A DNA stretch of 64,000 nt from Latrodectus hesperus (Eukaryota > Arthropoda > Arachnida > Araneae > Theridiidae): the NCBI GenBank assembly GCA_037975125.1, contig CM075851.1, positions 76,077,349-76,141,348 on the forward strand, read 5' to 3'. The notes under the pieces were generated by a model that was given only the letters and a program-made list of their open reading frames with translations, searched no databases and had not been told where the DNA came from. Shown here one piece after another: positions 1 through 25,100 of the stretch (position 1 is its first letter; every line of letters begins with the position of its first letter). The position numbers and the translations under genes were made by a program.

Positions 1-1386
1 CATTTGCTACAATACTCCCTAAATTTATATTTATTGAATCATGTAATTAGAAAAGCTTTTTTTTTTGGGGTGTAATATCTATGTACACAAATTTTGTAAA
101 AGTCAGTTACAAATGTGATGATCAATATTACAACTTAAAAAATAATATAAACAGTGAATTCCTACAAAGAAATTAAAATTATACCTTCAATTCATTAATA
201 TTATTGGTGTGAAAATTATAAAAAACAATTAAAATTTTTGATATAAAATTTTATGATACCTTCTTAAAATTAGTTTACATGAAGAATGGTTTTTAAAAGC
301 CATGCCATGAAATTAAATAATTAACAATTGATGCGGTGATAACCAAATTGATAACTTTATTTTAAAGTGCATTGATTCATATATTTATTTGAGAATTTAC
401 ATTTCTAAATTTATATAATATTTTATCGTAAGCAATAGAACTTATTCTTGCTATTTCTAAAATTGTATCTGTCTTTTAATATAACTTTTAAATTATTTCA
501 TATTATATGGTATATAGAAAGAAGCATTTTTGTCAGCTTTATGAATACAGTTTCAAAATGTTTTATATTGCTTAAAATTGTATTAAGCTCTCATATAAAC
601 ATAGGCAAAAATTGCTGTGTAATACACTGCAGAAATTAAATATTATATTGAATTTTTTAATGTATATAGAATAAAGATAATAGACCGATTTTTGATAAGC
701 TTCTAATGAATATTATGTTAAAGAGAAAAAGCTAAAAGTTTTATCATTGGTATATTGGAAATAGTTTTAAATGAGGTTAAAAATTGAATAACTGCTTTAT
801 TTTCGTGGTCCTCAATATTTAAACAGTGATATTACAAAGAAATTTCTAATCTGAATACTTTTATTTCAGAACACTCTTCACAGAATTTTACAAATTGCAT
901 GTTATTGTGATAATCATCATTTGCTAATAAAAGTTTACATTTGATTTTAAAAATTTTCATAGGAAAGCTATATGTTATTAGTCTTAACTAGGCAATATAT
1001 TTAGACTATCATTTTAATATTAGAAATTATGAAACTATTGCAGTAATCTTTCAAATATTGCTTTACTATTTTGATAATAATCTGTGAGATTTGACTACTA
1101 TTCTAATTTTTTTTATAAAAATATCAGCAAATAATTATATAATTTTTAGCTTTTATAATCCCCATGAATAAATAAATAATTATAATGAGCCATTTTACAT
1201 CATTCATATAGATTAAAAATATTTTACCAATCATAAAAAACAAAACTAGTAAAGTGGGTTACTTTTTAACCCATCTTATAACAAATAATTTCCTAGTTGT
1301 GTTATTTATTTAAAAATATTTTAAACTATTATAATTATTATAATGTGTAAATATAGAAGTATTAATTAATATTTTTATGATTGTAG
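1..1386. other. AT-rich intron of PGGT1B
   Basis: This lies upstream of the first visible exon and has no recognisable coding sequence. A 63-residue ORF at 448-639 has low-complexity composition and no family resemblance. Confidence 0.6.
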
Positions 1387-14072
<12,686 letters not shown>

Positions 14073-17000
14073 TGACTTACATATGCAAAATATATTCTAC
14101 TTAAAATGCATTCAAATACCTTCTTGTTAATTATTATAATTAATATTTATTTTAAATGATTAATATACACTAGTATGTAAACTTTTGTATTGAAATGCAG
14201 ATATGTTGATTTATGCAGTTACTGGTCTGTTGATCCGAATCAGTTTATAATTGAGAATGAGGTTTTACTCCTTATTCGAATAATACTCAAAATATAAGAA
14301 TATATTATTACACAAGATTGATTTTACTAAAGAAATCTTTATTTTTAATCCCCTTTATTTAAAAAGTAACTACTGATATTATAAAAATATACTTCAACTA
14401 ATTACTTCACTTTTCTTACTGTGATAATTTTATCTTCCCTGAATGTGTCTATAATAGAAAGATGCAATTCATCATCTTATTAGAATTGAGTCTTCTATAT
14501 AGTTTGATATCTCTTTGAATTCTTCCAATCCGTAAGCATTTGTATTAATATACAGATGCTGAATGATTAACTCATTAAAATGTGAGGAAGAACAGGATAA
14601 ATATTTTTTCAAAATAATTTAGCCTTTTAACTTAATTTAGTACATTTATGAGGGGTCTATTTTTATATTACTATAGATTAATCTTTTTATTATTTTAACC
14701 AGCAGGGAAAATTTTGAACCACTGTTTCTTCAACAATTGGATGTGTACATTTTTATAAAAAAATTATCAATTATCTGGTATTTATAATAATAGTGAGGTA
14801 TTTCTGATTTAAGAATCAAAAATAGATTTTATTTATTCTATTCTAATATCTTTACAGTTAATGAAATTTATAATTTTAAAATTTCAAGGTAAATACTATT
14901 TGTTTATTTATTTTTTAATCTTTAATTGAATAATTTGTTACATTATTTATTAAGGAAGAGCATAAAAGATTTTTAAGTTTGCTATAATATGCAGGAAACA
15001 TCTTTGAGAAAAGTGACATAGTTAAAAAAATATTTATTTTAGTGCAAATATGCTCTTTGTGAAACTGTTGAGAAAAGCATTTATTATAATCATTAAATAA
15101 TTTAATTGAATAAATGTGTGTGATTGAGAAATAAATTTCATTATAGTTTTGATTTTGAAGAATTATACTTAAATTGTGCTTTATGTATCTAATTATATTT
15201 AATAATTATTAATGTATTAAAAGATACTTATATTTAATAATTATATTAGTATCTTTTAATACATATTTTGTGTTAGCTTTGTATACTTTATGTGTGAAAA
15301 ATCAAGACTTTTTTTATATTTATAATAAGCATTTGAAGTTATACCTTATTATTTAAACTAACTTTGCTATTTTGTAAGTCAAACTAGCTGCTTTTAAAGT
15401 TATTTTATTATCTTACAATACATAAGGCTTAATGACATTTAGTTCAGAATATTATTTATATCTAATCCATTCTTTTAGAAATCATTTTGAAATTTCACAA
15501 ATACCCAATGAATACTTCATTATGAACAAATTATTTTAGTTTCCAACTTTAAAAAAATGTTACCTTTATATTATTTTAAAATCAAATGTTCAATTACAAA
15601 TATATTTACCTTAATTTGTAAAAATAACTTTCAAACTAATGTTTCATTTCAAAAGACAAATAAGTTTCTCACAAAAACCTATAATCTTTTCTATTACAAC
15701 AGTTACTCTATTCTAAAAAAATAAAACTAAACTGATCCAGATTAAAATTATCCGTTTCAGAGATAAGTTATACGTTTTGCAAGTTTTTAACTATAGAAAT
15801 TCTGAAAATGCCAAAGTATCCTCAATAAATTTTGTCAGGTTGATAATTCAATATAATTTAAGGAATAAACACATTTATTATACACAATAAATATAATCTT
15901 CCCCATTTAAATACTAATTTTTGCTTTTAGTATTTTTGACTTTTTAAAATCCATTCTTTAATTAAACTTTAAAATCTTTTTCCTTTTTTTTTTTGCATTT
16001 GATTATACATTATGTGAGCACAATTTAAATACATATCATTTCTCCCTAATCTAATAACTTCCTAAACATTAATTATTTTAACATATCATTTGATCTAATT
16101 TGGTATTAACACACACAGCCAAACGTTTTGATTTTCTAACTTATTTCTTTTAAATCATGTTAAAGAGCTTATTGTTAATACCCCCCATTTCTCATTCAGT
16201 CTACTTTATAATCAGCCATAAACTAACAACTACTTTAACTATTTATATCATTTTAAACAATATCTTTATCGCCACATATTGTATTCTTTATTTTTCAGTT
16301 AACATTCTTGATAATCCTAATGATGTATATATTGTGTATTTTGTAATATATATGAGCAATGAGATTTCTTTAATTATGAGTAATGAGACAAGTTAATACT
16401 CAATTTCTTTAAAGTCAAGGATCTCACTCAATATTCACACTTTTTTACTTCATTGGGTTAAATGTTTAATCTTTAATACTCTATTGCTTTAAAGTCAAGA
16501 ATCTCATTCAATACTCACACCATTTTACCCAATGATTCTGCCCAATCATGCTCTTTTAATTTCTACATTTTCAGATTTATGTGCTCTGTTCCATCTGAAT
16601 TTAATATTAAGAATTAATATTAAAAATGTAATAGATTTACATATCTGTTTCTTACTAGTTGCAAGGTTAATTGTATGAATATATATTGTTAAATTTTTAT
16701 ACTGCAACACAAATTGTGCAATTTAAGTTTTTTGTACTTCAAATTACAATTTTTGTTTATAAGATATTTTTGTATGTTAAATTGACTACATTGAAAAGTT
16801 TGTATATGAACTGGCAGTTTTATGTATAACTCATGTGTTATGTTTAAATGATTAATAAAATCTACATTTTAAGTATATTCAAAAATATTTTAAGAAATTT
16901 TATTTATTAAGCCTTGTATTTGAAATATTTTACAAAAGTAAGTTTGTTAAAATGTGTGCATAAAATTGCTTTCTTTCACAAATATTTTGCCACTTTAAAA

Positions 17001-20000
17001 CATTATTAATAATAATTACAAAATATAATTCAATTTGCTTTATTTGTATTCATATCAACTGTACCTAACAATGATTTTTTATTTCTTTAAAATCCACAAA
17101 TTATTTTGTTTTAATTTAAAATCACTTTATTTATTTTATCATACATCGTGAATAAAGTATTCCTAAAAAAATAAGTTAATATTATATATAATATCTTTAT
17201 AATATTCTGTTATTTATATATGTATGAATAAAACATTTTATTTAATATTTTTAAACAACCTATATAATCATAAATTATATTTGAAAAACTATATTTTAAT
17301 ATAATTTATTAATTTTCTATATTTTAATTAAGTAAAAACTGCTTTAATTATTTTTTGTTTGTTATAAATCTTAAAAAAAGAAGTTATATTTGTTTAAGCA
17401 AAACTAATTTAATGCACACATATAAGATTTTATAAACAGATTTTATTTGAAAAATATCTCATTAAATCTATAACCTTCAACATAAACTTCATTCTATTTA
17501 ATCATGTTTAGCTTTAAAATAAATATTAGAAAATGAAAAGATTAACATACATCATTATTACAAAGCATCATGTTTATATATATATATAATCTATTTCCAA
17601 ATATTTCTTGGGGATAAACTAGTTAAAAATTAATATTTGTTATATTTTTGATAAAAAAATTTCATTGGAATTTATCAAAATTGTTGTGTAAATATTTGCA
17701 ATTTTCTTTCTAAATTAACTCATTTACTTTTTTTAGCAAAATATTTTTTAAAATTGTATCAATGATTTTTTTAATTAAGGATATATTTATTGTTCTTACC
17801 AACAATTTTAGCTGGTAATAATATATTCACAGAAATACACTAAATAGTTTTTAATTTCTCTTCATCTTTAATAATATATTTATCAATGTAAGATTCCCAT
17901 CGACTGTCTCTAACAGTTCAAGAGTGGAAACTGTTGAGAATTTTACCAAAGAATTAAATTCTTATTAATGATGGAGGAATTTTAGACCTGTTGAAACAGA
18001 TTTTAGTTCTTCAAAATCTAAAATTTTTACTAACATTTTTTTATTTTATTGTTATTATTCTGAGCATCAGGTTTCTATTGATGATACTGGGGAAACTGAA
18101 AAACAATTTTTTTCAATAAAATAATTTTAAAGTACTATACTTCAGTTGAATTGTAAATAACTTAAAGAAACAATATTTTAATAGTTTGTCAATATTTCTC
18201 AAAAGGATGCAATATATTTTGTCATGAAATGACAACTGCACAAACTTAAAAATATATAATGCATAATAAAATGCTAATACAAGAATGTAATTACTCTTTA
18301 AATAAATGTTTACCTGTAGCTAAATAGAATATTTTGATTTAGCAAACTTAACACAATATTAAAATTCCTATATACAATCAATATTCTAAATAACAAGAAA
18401 AAAATCATGAGATTGATTTAAGAATATAAATTGTACATTAAAATTTAAACCAATAATATATTTATCATGCATTTCAAATTATTATCATAGCTTAATATAG
18501 TAGTATTGCAATGCATTATCGCTTAACATAAAATTTATGTAATAGTTCACATGGGCAAATGAAGTTATTACTGCCAAAACTAGTTATTCTATGTATCTAA
18601 AATTCAGTAGAAATAAGTGTTATTTTCAAACAAATACTTAGTTCTTAAACTACACTAATTCAATATTTTGAAAAATCTAGAAATGCAAAAAAATTTGAAC
18701 ATATTATGCAGACAACATTAATAGTTTTTATGTGCTATTAAAAATGGCAAATTTGTTTAATTATTAATCGAATTAATTAAAAAAATTACAACGAATTGTC
18801 TTATTAAATTTGTATAAACCAGAATCAGTGTTACACAATCATACAAATTAGGAAAAAATTGTGTGTTGTAAAAAGTTTTAAAAAATTAGAAATTTTTGGA
18901 GTCATTATAATTAGAAAATGGTTGCTCACTGAAGCATAATAATTTATTCAAGAAAATTTGATATAAGAATAATACAAAATGCATTAATTTTAATAAATAT
19001 TTTAAGGGAACATATTTGTGCAATTCCTCCAGGGCCACTGAAGAAAACTGTTTAGCAAGCAAATGTTTCAATATTTGTATCGGTTTCAAATTTGAAATTA
19101 TAATAATTGATATTTAGGGCTTAGGAAAATTGCATTAACTACCAAATAGATATCTTATTACATACATTTCGCATTAAACTAATTGAGTGTATATTTATTG
19201 TTGGTATCTATAGATAAAATGTAACAAATACATCTATAGATAAATGGGTTTGTCTAAAAAGTTGAATATAGTATTGTTATTTAAATATATTCTATGTGCG
19301 ATTAAAAATTAGTCTCCAAATTTTACTACGCTGAAAAGATTTGTTCTATTTGGATTAATATATATTCAACAAAACAACTGCAAAATAAACAGACAGTTTA
19401 TACAATCTTTAAGATACTTTGTGAACAAAATATAACCAAATAAATGAATAGCTAAAATACACTATTTTATTCTACGATTGTATGAAACTTTACATAAATT
19501 CACTTTTATGGAATAAGAAATAAAATTTGATTGCTTCATTTAAAACAAATTTTCAAAATTTCTCATTTTTCAATTCTAATACAAAATATATATTCATAAA
19601 CATAATTAGAAATATTTGTTTTCTTTCCATTAAAAAAATTAATTTATAGTTAAGCTCTTGTTTACAGAGAAAAACTTTGAAAATTATATAGAAATATACA
19701 AATAATTTATAAAATATAATTTTATAAATTTTGGTAATTTTTTTTCTATATACCATCATATATCATCTTTTAATTTTATGAGTGTTTGACAATTAATTAC
19801 ATTTTTAATATTTAAGTTATAAGTGTGAGATAGCAGTATTTCATAAAAATAATATTCAAAATTTATAATTTTCATGTCAAAGATTGTAAAAAAACTAGCA
19901 ACAAACAAGAATAGTTGATTAAAAAGGACACTGAATTCAGTAAGACATTATATTCACTTAAATAAAATGACATTTTGTTATAAATAATGCATCATACATA

Positions 20001-20148
20001 TTTCATGTTCAATATACAAAAAATAATTCATCTTTAACTTATAGCTAAATTTTGTATCCAATGAATAAAATAAAATATTTTTCATAAATTAACACAATTT
20101 GTACATGATTAAAACAATCTATACAGTAAAAAAATATATAAAATATCA
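14073..20148. other. AT-rich intergenic region between PGGT1B and LIPT1
   Basis: The two genes converge here, so both 3' UTRs must lie in this interval. Several AATAAA and ATTAAA hexamers are present on each strand but cannot be ranked by eye. ORFs at 16157-16396, 18886-19089 and 19553-19759 are low-complexity and resemble no family I know. Confidence 0.6.
15212..15264. repeat. Perfect inverted repeat, 17-bp arms
   Basis: ATGTATTAAAAGATACT (15212-15228) is matched exactly by its reverse complement at 15248-15264 around a 19-nt AT-only loop. It lies downstream of PGGT1B. Confidence 0.88.
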
Positions 20149-20559
20149 TCATCTATTTACATCTTCTATCATTTGTAAAATACAGCACTGAATAAATTTA
20201 CAAAGTATTTTATTTTTTGATTCTTTGACCCATTCGCACAAGGGTACATTGATGCTACCTAAAAATCGAGAACCAATCAGATAATCATTTAAATAGTTAA
20301 AATCTTCTGTTTCCAATATTTGAGGATTTAAGCTGATGTTTTCAATTTTCCCTTTGTTAGAACTTAAGATTATTTCAAGATTAGGTGGTAAGTTTTGGCC
20401 TTTCCACTTAGAGAAAGTGGAACATATTGGAAAAGATTTGGTCACTGTAAATTGAGGGGTATGACCAAAACACCAATTCCAAGACATGAGTTTATCTTTG
20501 ATATTTGTCAAACCAGGACAAAGATCTTCCTTGGGATAGAATGATAATACATCTTTAAT
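20149..20559 (-). CDS. LIPT1: LIPT1 exon 4 (terminal)
   Basis: The acceptor is gatttttgcag. It encodes IKDVLSFYPKEDLCPGLTNI, then KLMSWNWCFGHTPQF, and ends VNR with TGA at 20149-20151. W-x-W-x-FG-x-TPxF is the accessory-domain signature of lipoate ligases. Confidence 0.92.
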   Translation of the reverse strand: MKDVLSFYPKEDLCPGLTNIKDKLMSWNWCFGHTPQFTVTKSFPICSTFSKWKGQNLPPNLEIILSSNKGKIENISLNPQILETEDFNYLNDYLIGSRFLGSINVPLCEWVKESKNKILCKFIQCCILQMIEDVNR

Positions 20560-22065
20560 CTGCAAAAATCAAAAGTAAATCTATATAGTTATTTTTTTAT
20601 TTTCCAGTACAATTTAAAATATAAATTCTTAATAGAATCAAGATTATATTTCTATGATACAAGATAAAAAAAATTATATAGTTCTTTAATATTATAATAA
20701 TTTTTGTATACAAGCTCATGGTCAAATTACATTAGATGTTAAATAATTAAAATAATATTCAAGATAAAATAATGCAATGAAATATTGTGCAATTCATTGC
20801 AATTTAAAAACAGTAAATAATTATTTAATATTTTGTTTTGGTTATGAGAAGTACATACTTTAATTATCAAATAAAATAATCTTAAATTAAGAGGTTTCTT
20901 AAAAGTATCAATGAAATTTTAATATGAAGTACCTTAAAATAGGTAATTATTATAAAATAAATATATAATATATATACAAAAGTATATATCAATGCTTAAA
21001 CCTCAAAAATATCTTTTACAAATATATTGAACAAAAGTAATAGCAGTTAAATAAAGATTTACTTGAATTAAAATACAAAAATCAATTGAAATGTTTACTA
21101 TAAAACAAATATGTAACCAATGTGATAACATTTGTTGAATGTTTACCTTGACAGGACACTGAAAAAGATATTTCTCTAACAATCAGTCTACATTACTTTT
21201 GTTCAATATATTTGTAAAAAATGATATTTATTTATCTAGTTTAAATGTAATTTAGTAGTTATATGTAGTATGAATATGAAGTACTAAAATCTAGAATTTA
21301 TTTGTATCTGTCAGTTGAAACTTGTCTTGTATTTAATCATTGATCAATTTTTAACTATCATAAAACTTAGTATCAACCAAATAAAGAAAACTTTAAAAAG
21401 AAATTTTAATTTTAAAGATATCATTTTCTAGGCTTTATCATAATTCATGATAGGGCATTTTGTGTGTTTGCTATTGATGATTCAAATGAGTTTCAATTAT
21501 TTCCTCTCATCAAGAATTGAAACGAAATATCCTACAGATGGAATAAGGTAACAACTAAATTTATAATGCTCTCTATAAAGGCCTTATATTGTTAAATGCT
21601 AAAGTTATTTCTATATTAACTATAATTTGAATACTTTAATTATTCAAAATTTCTACAGCTAAAAATTTGCAGTATCCGATATTTGCTTGATTTGGATCTG
21701 AAGCTAAAGGAAGATCTAAATCCTTCCTTCTTTTTGTCCTTTGTTATTAGTAAAAGTTTGTGTTCTATATTTCCTCATATTGTACTGTTTCAATTGCTAC
21801 TATTATTAAAAATGACCCTAGATTTCATTGTTGAGTATTGAGATTAACTCACAGTAACAAATAATTTTAACACACATCCACAAATCAAATACACAATTAC
21901 CATAAAGATTAGGTCAATTAACTATATCTATATGGGAACTATATTAGACAGGCTAAGTCAAACATTTTTAGACTTTATAATTTTTAGAAATTAAAGTGAG
22001 ATTGACTGGAATCTAGAATATAATATATTTATGCTCTTTTAATTTTGATTCACTCATCTATTGAA

Positions 22066-22139
<74 letters not shown>

Positions 22140-25100
22140 GGTGTGTGTGAGAGAGAGAATATATATAATTCATTATCATAGTCTTCTTGATAAAAATGCA
22201 TGTAATACATTTTCATCATAATAAAGATTAAAAAAATTTTTTTAATTAAACTAAATAAACCAGTAAAAACTTTATATCTTCCTATGTTAGAAGCTACATA
22301 ATTATCTAAAAATAAATGTCATAATGATTAATTAATAATAAGTATAATGATGTTTCATTTATCAATCTAACCTTTTTGTCTCTTAAAGTTTTGATTGTCT
22401 AGTCTGTTAGACATTAGTTGATTGATGCAAAAGTTTATTGTTTAATTACAAATTTATTGTATACAAATCATTTGTTTAGATGTTCTTTAGTGTGATATAC
22501 ATACAAATTTATAAAATAAAGTTACATTGCAAAAGTAAATGAGAGAGGAAATACATTACAAAAATCTTATTTGTGTAATTTAAATTACAGAGCACAGCTT
22601 CCGAGAAAGAAAATTAGAAAAAATGGTCAAGAAACACATTTAAATCAAATCACCTACTTCATAGGGGTAAAATTACTCTTTTGTGTTAAAATATGTGAAA
22701 TCTGTGTGAAGTTTGCAGAAAGATCAATTTTCATGATCAAGTAACCTCCTAACTAATCAAATATTTTATTCATTCATACATTTATATCAGTACAGGACTT
22801 CCATATGGAAAATAAAAAGATTTTTTCAAAACAGAGCATATCCTATATACTAAAAAATTATGAGGAAGGATTTCTTAAACTTTAGTTTGAAATATCCTTC
22901 CTCCTTTCATTATTTCTTGAAACTTAATAGGTCAACTTCTTTCCCTTGCTCAAAAAAGACACTTAAATTATTAACTACTTTCAGTTTGATTCTGAGTTTA
23001 GTGTGAATGTTGCAACTTAAAATCCACTTTAAACTGTAAGTCTCAAGTAAATTAACCCTTATGTGAAAAAAATACTGAAAAGTGACAAACACAACAAGCC
23101 TAACATTCTCCTTGTGTCAACAACAAGATGCTCACATAAATTTTCTAAAGTACGATTGAATATTCATCTTTATAATCACTGTATATTATATTGGTATAAT
23201 TAGGCTAAGATATTCATTAAAAATATAGAAGGATATTCATTAAAAACAATGTGCCACCCCATTTTCTTCAAATACATTAAATAGCAACATTTTAGCAATA
23301 GGTGAAAAATAATCAATACTTACTTTTTAACACAAAATTGATAATTATAAAATGAATACTAATTGTTAAAATACAGTATCATATTGTGAACCACAATTTA
23401 ATTCGATAATGTTATAAAGTTGAAAACATTTTCATAATTAATCTAACCAATTCAATTTATACTATAATAAAAATATAAACCTTATATTTGCTTTCTACAA
23501 ATTTATAGAACATTTTAGATAAATTCAAGTTTACTTACTGAATAAATATATTTATAATCATCTGTTACTACTTTTATCACATCTGTAATATTAATGTCAT
23601 CACATACTGCTTTTAAATTTATTACTTTAGCTTTAATACTAGCTGTTGCTTTGCTTTTGATGCACTTCTGTAAATAATAATTAAATAAATTATAAAAAAT
23701 GATGATATATATATAATATTGTAATACTAAAATATTAAAAATCAAACTTTCTAAATCTTTATGCAGGGCCTGGTGCAATTTGATTTCATCTACATTCACC
23801 AGAACTGTACAATGATGATAGGCATTATTTCTACCTAACTTTGCAGCAGTTCCAGAAACATATGATTATGTTAAGAATTTTCATTCAATCATATAATATC
23901 ATGAGATAAACTATGGGATATACATAATTTCTGCACCAACATTTGTCAACAAGTTTTTGATTTTTTTTATTATTCATTTTTATAAAATTTAGATAAAATA
24001 TATTATATTGAAAAACAATTGTGGCTTTGAAAGAAAAGAAAAAAACAGCAGAAAAAAAACAAAATTACAACAATAACATTGTTGCAGAAATTAAGCAAAG
24101 AATTAAGTACAGAAATAATGGTATAATTAAAAAATTTATCTTGTGATGTATCATTACTGTCATAAAACCAATAAACTTTTATATTTAATTAATTATTAAT
24201 ATTTAATTTTGATGAAAAGTTAAGTTATGACACCTAATTTCATTTTTATATGCAATTTTTTACTGATGTTTTTAAAAAAATAGGGTATTTATGTCACATA
24301 ATTCTTTTTGCATGGTTTTGAATTAATTGATTTTTGGGCATTTTTTTAAAATTCTTTTAATCATCTTGGATTTTAATTGACTTGTAATAATTTGGAATAT
24401 TTTACAACATTCAATTTGTGTAACCTTAGTGTTTTACATCATCATGAAGTACTTTCATACACTTCATTTTAACAAAAAAATTTCATTTTAATTTCAATTC
24501 TTAAATATAAGTAATACAAGGGGATTCTTCAAGTGTATTTTGTCATCAACCTACATTCAACTTTTAGGTTGTATTGTTTTTCATATGTACATTACAGTTT
24601 ATCTAATTCACATGTTGACTTCAGTTTAAATAATCTTTTTCATATTTAAGGTATTCCATGTTTTGTATTCAGAGTTGATTTAAAATATCAGGTAATTTTA
24701 ACTTCAAATTTAACTGTTCACACATTGTACTTTAAGTGCTTTCATTGTAGATCAGCATTATTTTATTCAGTCTAGAATATTTTCATTTTATGCAGCATTT
24801 CTATTGTTTATTTTTTCTAATATTTTTTAAATTATCTTTTACCAAAAAGGTTATTAAAAAATTTAATTCATAATTTGAAATGCTTGTGTACATCTATTAA
24901 CTTTCCTTTTTGAGCATTCATTTGAAATTAATTTTATTATACATTTCTTTTGTTTATAAATTAAAATATTTTAGTTTTATTTGGATTTTTATTATTAATT
25001 TGCATTAATTAACTTATTTAATCATTTAGTCCTTTTTTTAAAAAAAAAACTGTTACTTACTAAACACAATCAGGTAAGCTTGGTGACTTTCCTTTGGTTG

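Larger units (their letters stand above)
20560..23538 (-). other. LIPT1 intron 3
   Basis: AT-rich and non-coding. It holds an inverted-repeat element at about 21,006-21,230 and a (TA)n array at 22,069-22,134. The small ORF at 22,910-23,092 shows no family resemblance. Confidence 0.75.

Noticed and set aside
23515..23799. Single 94-residue ORF read as one exon of LIPT1
   Set aside because: The middle part (YYIYIIIFYNLFNYYL) is intron: a GTATTA donor and TTTACAG acceptor excise it and restore family similarity.
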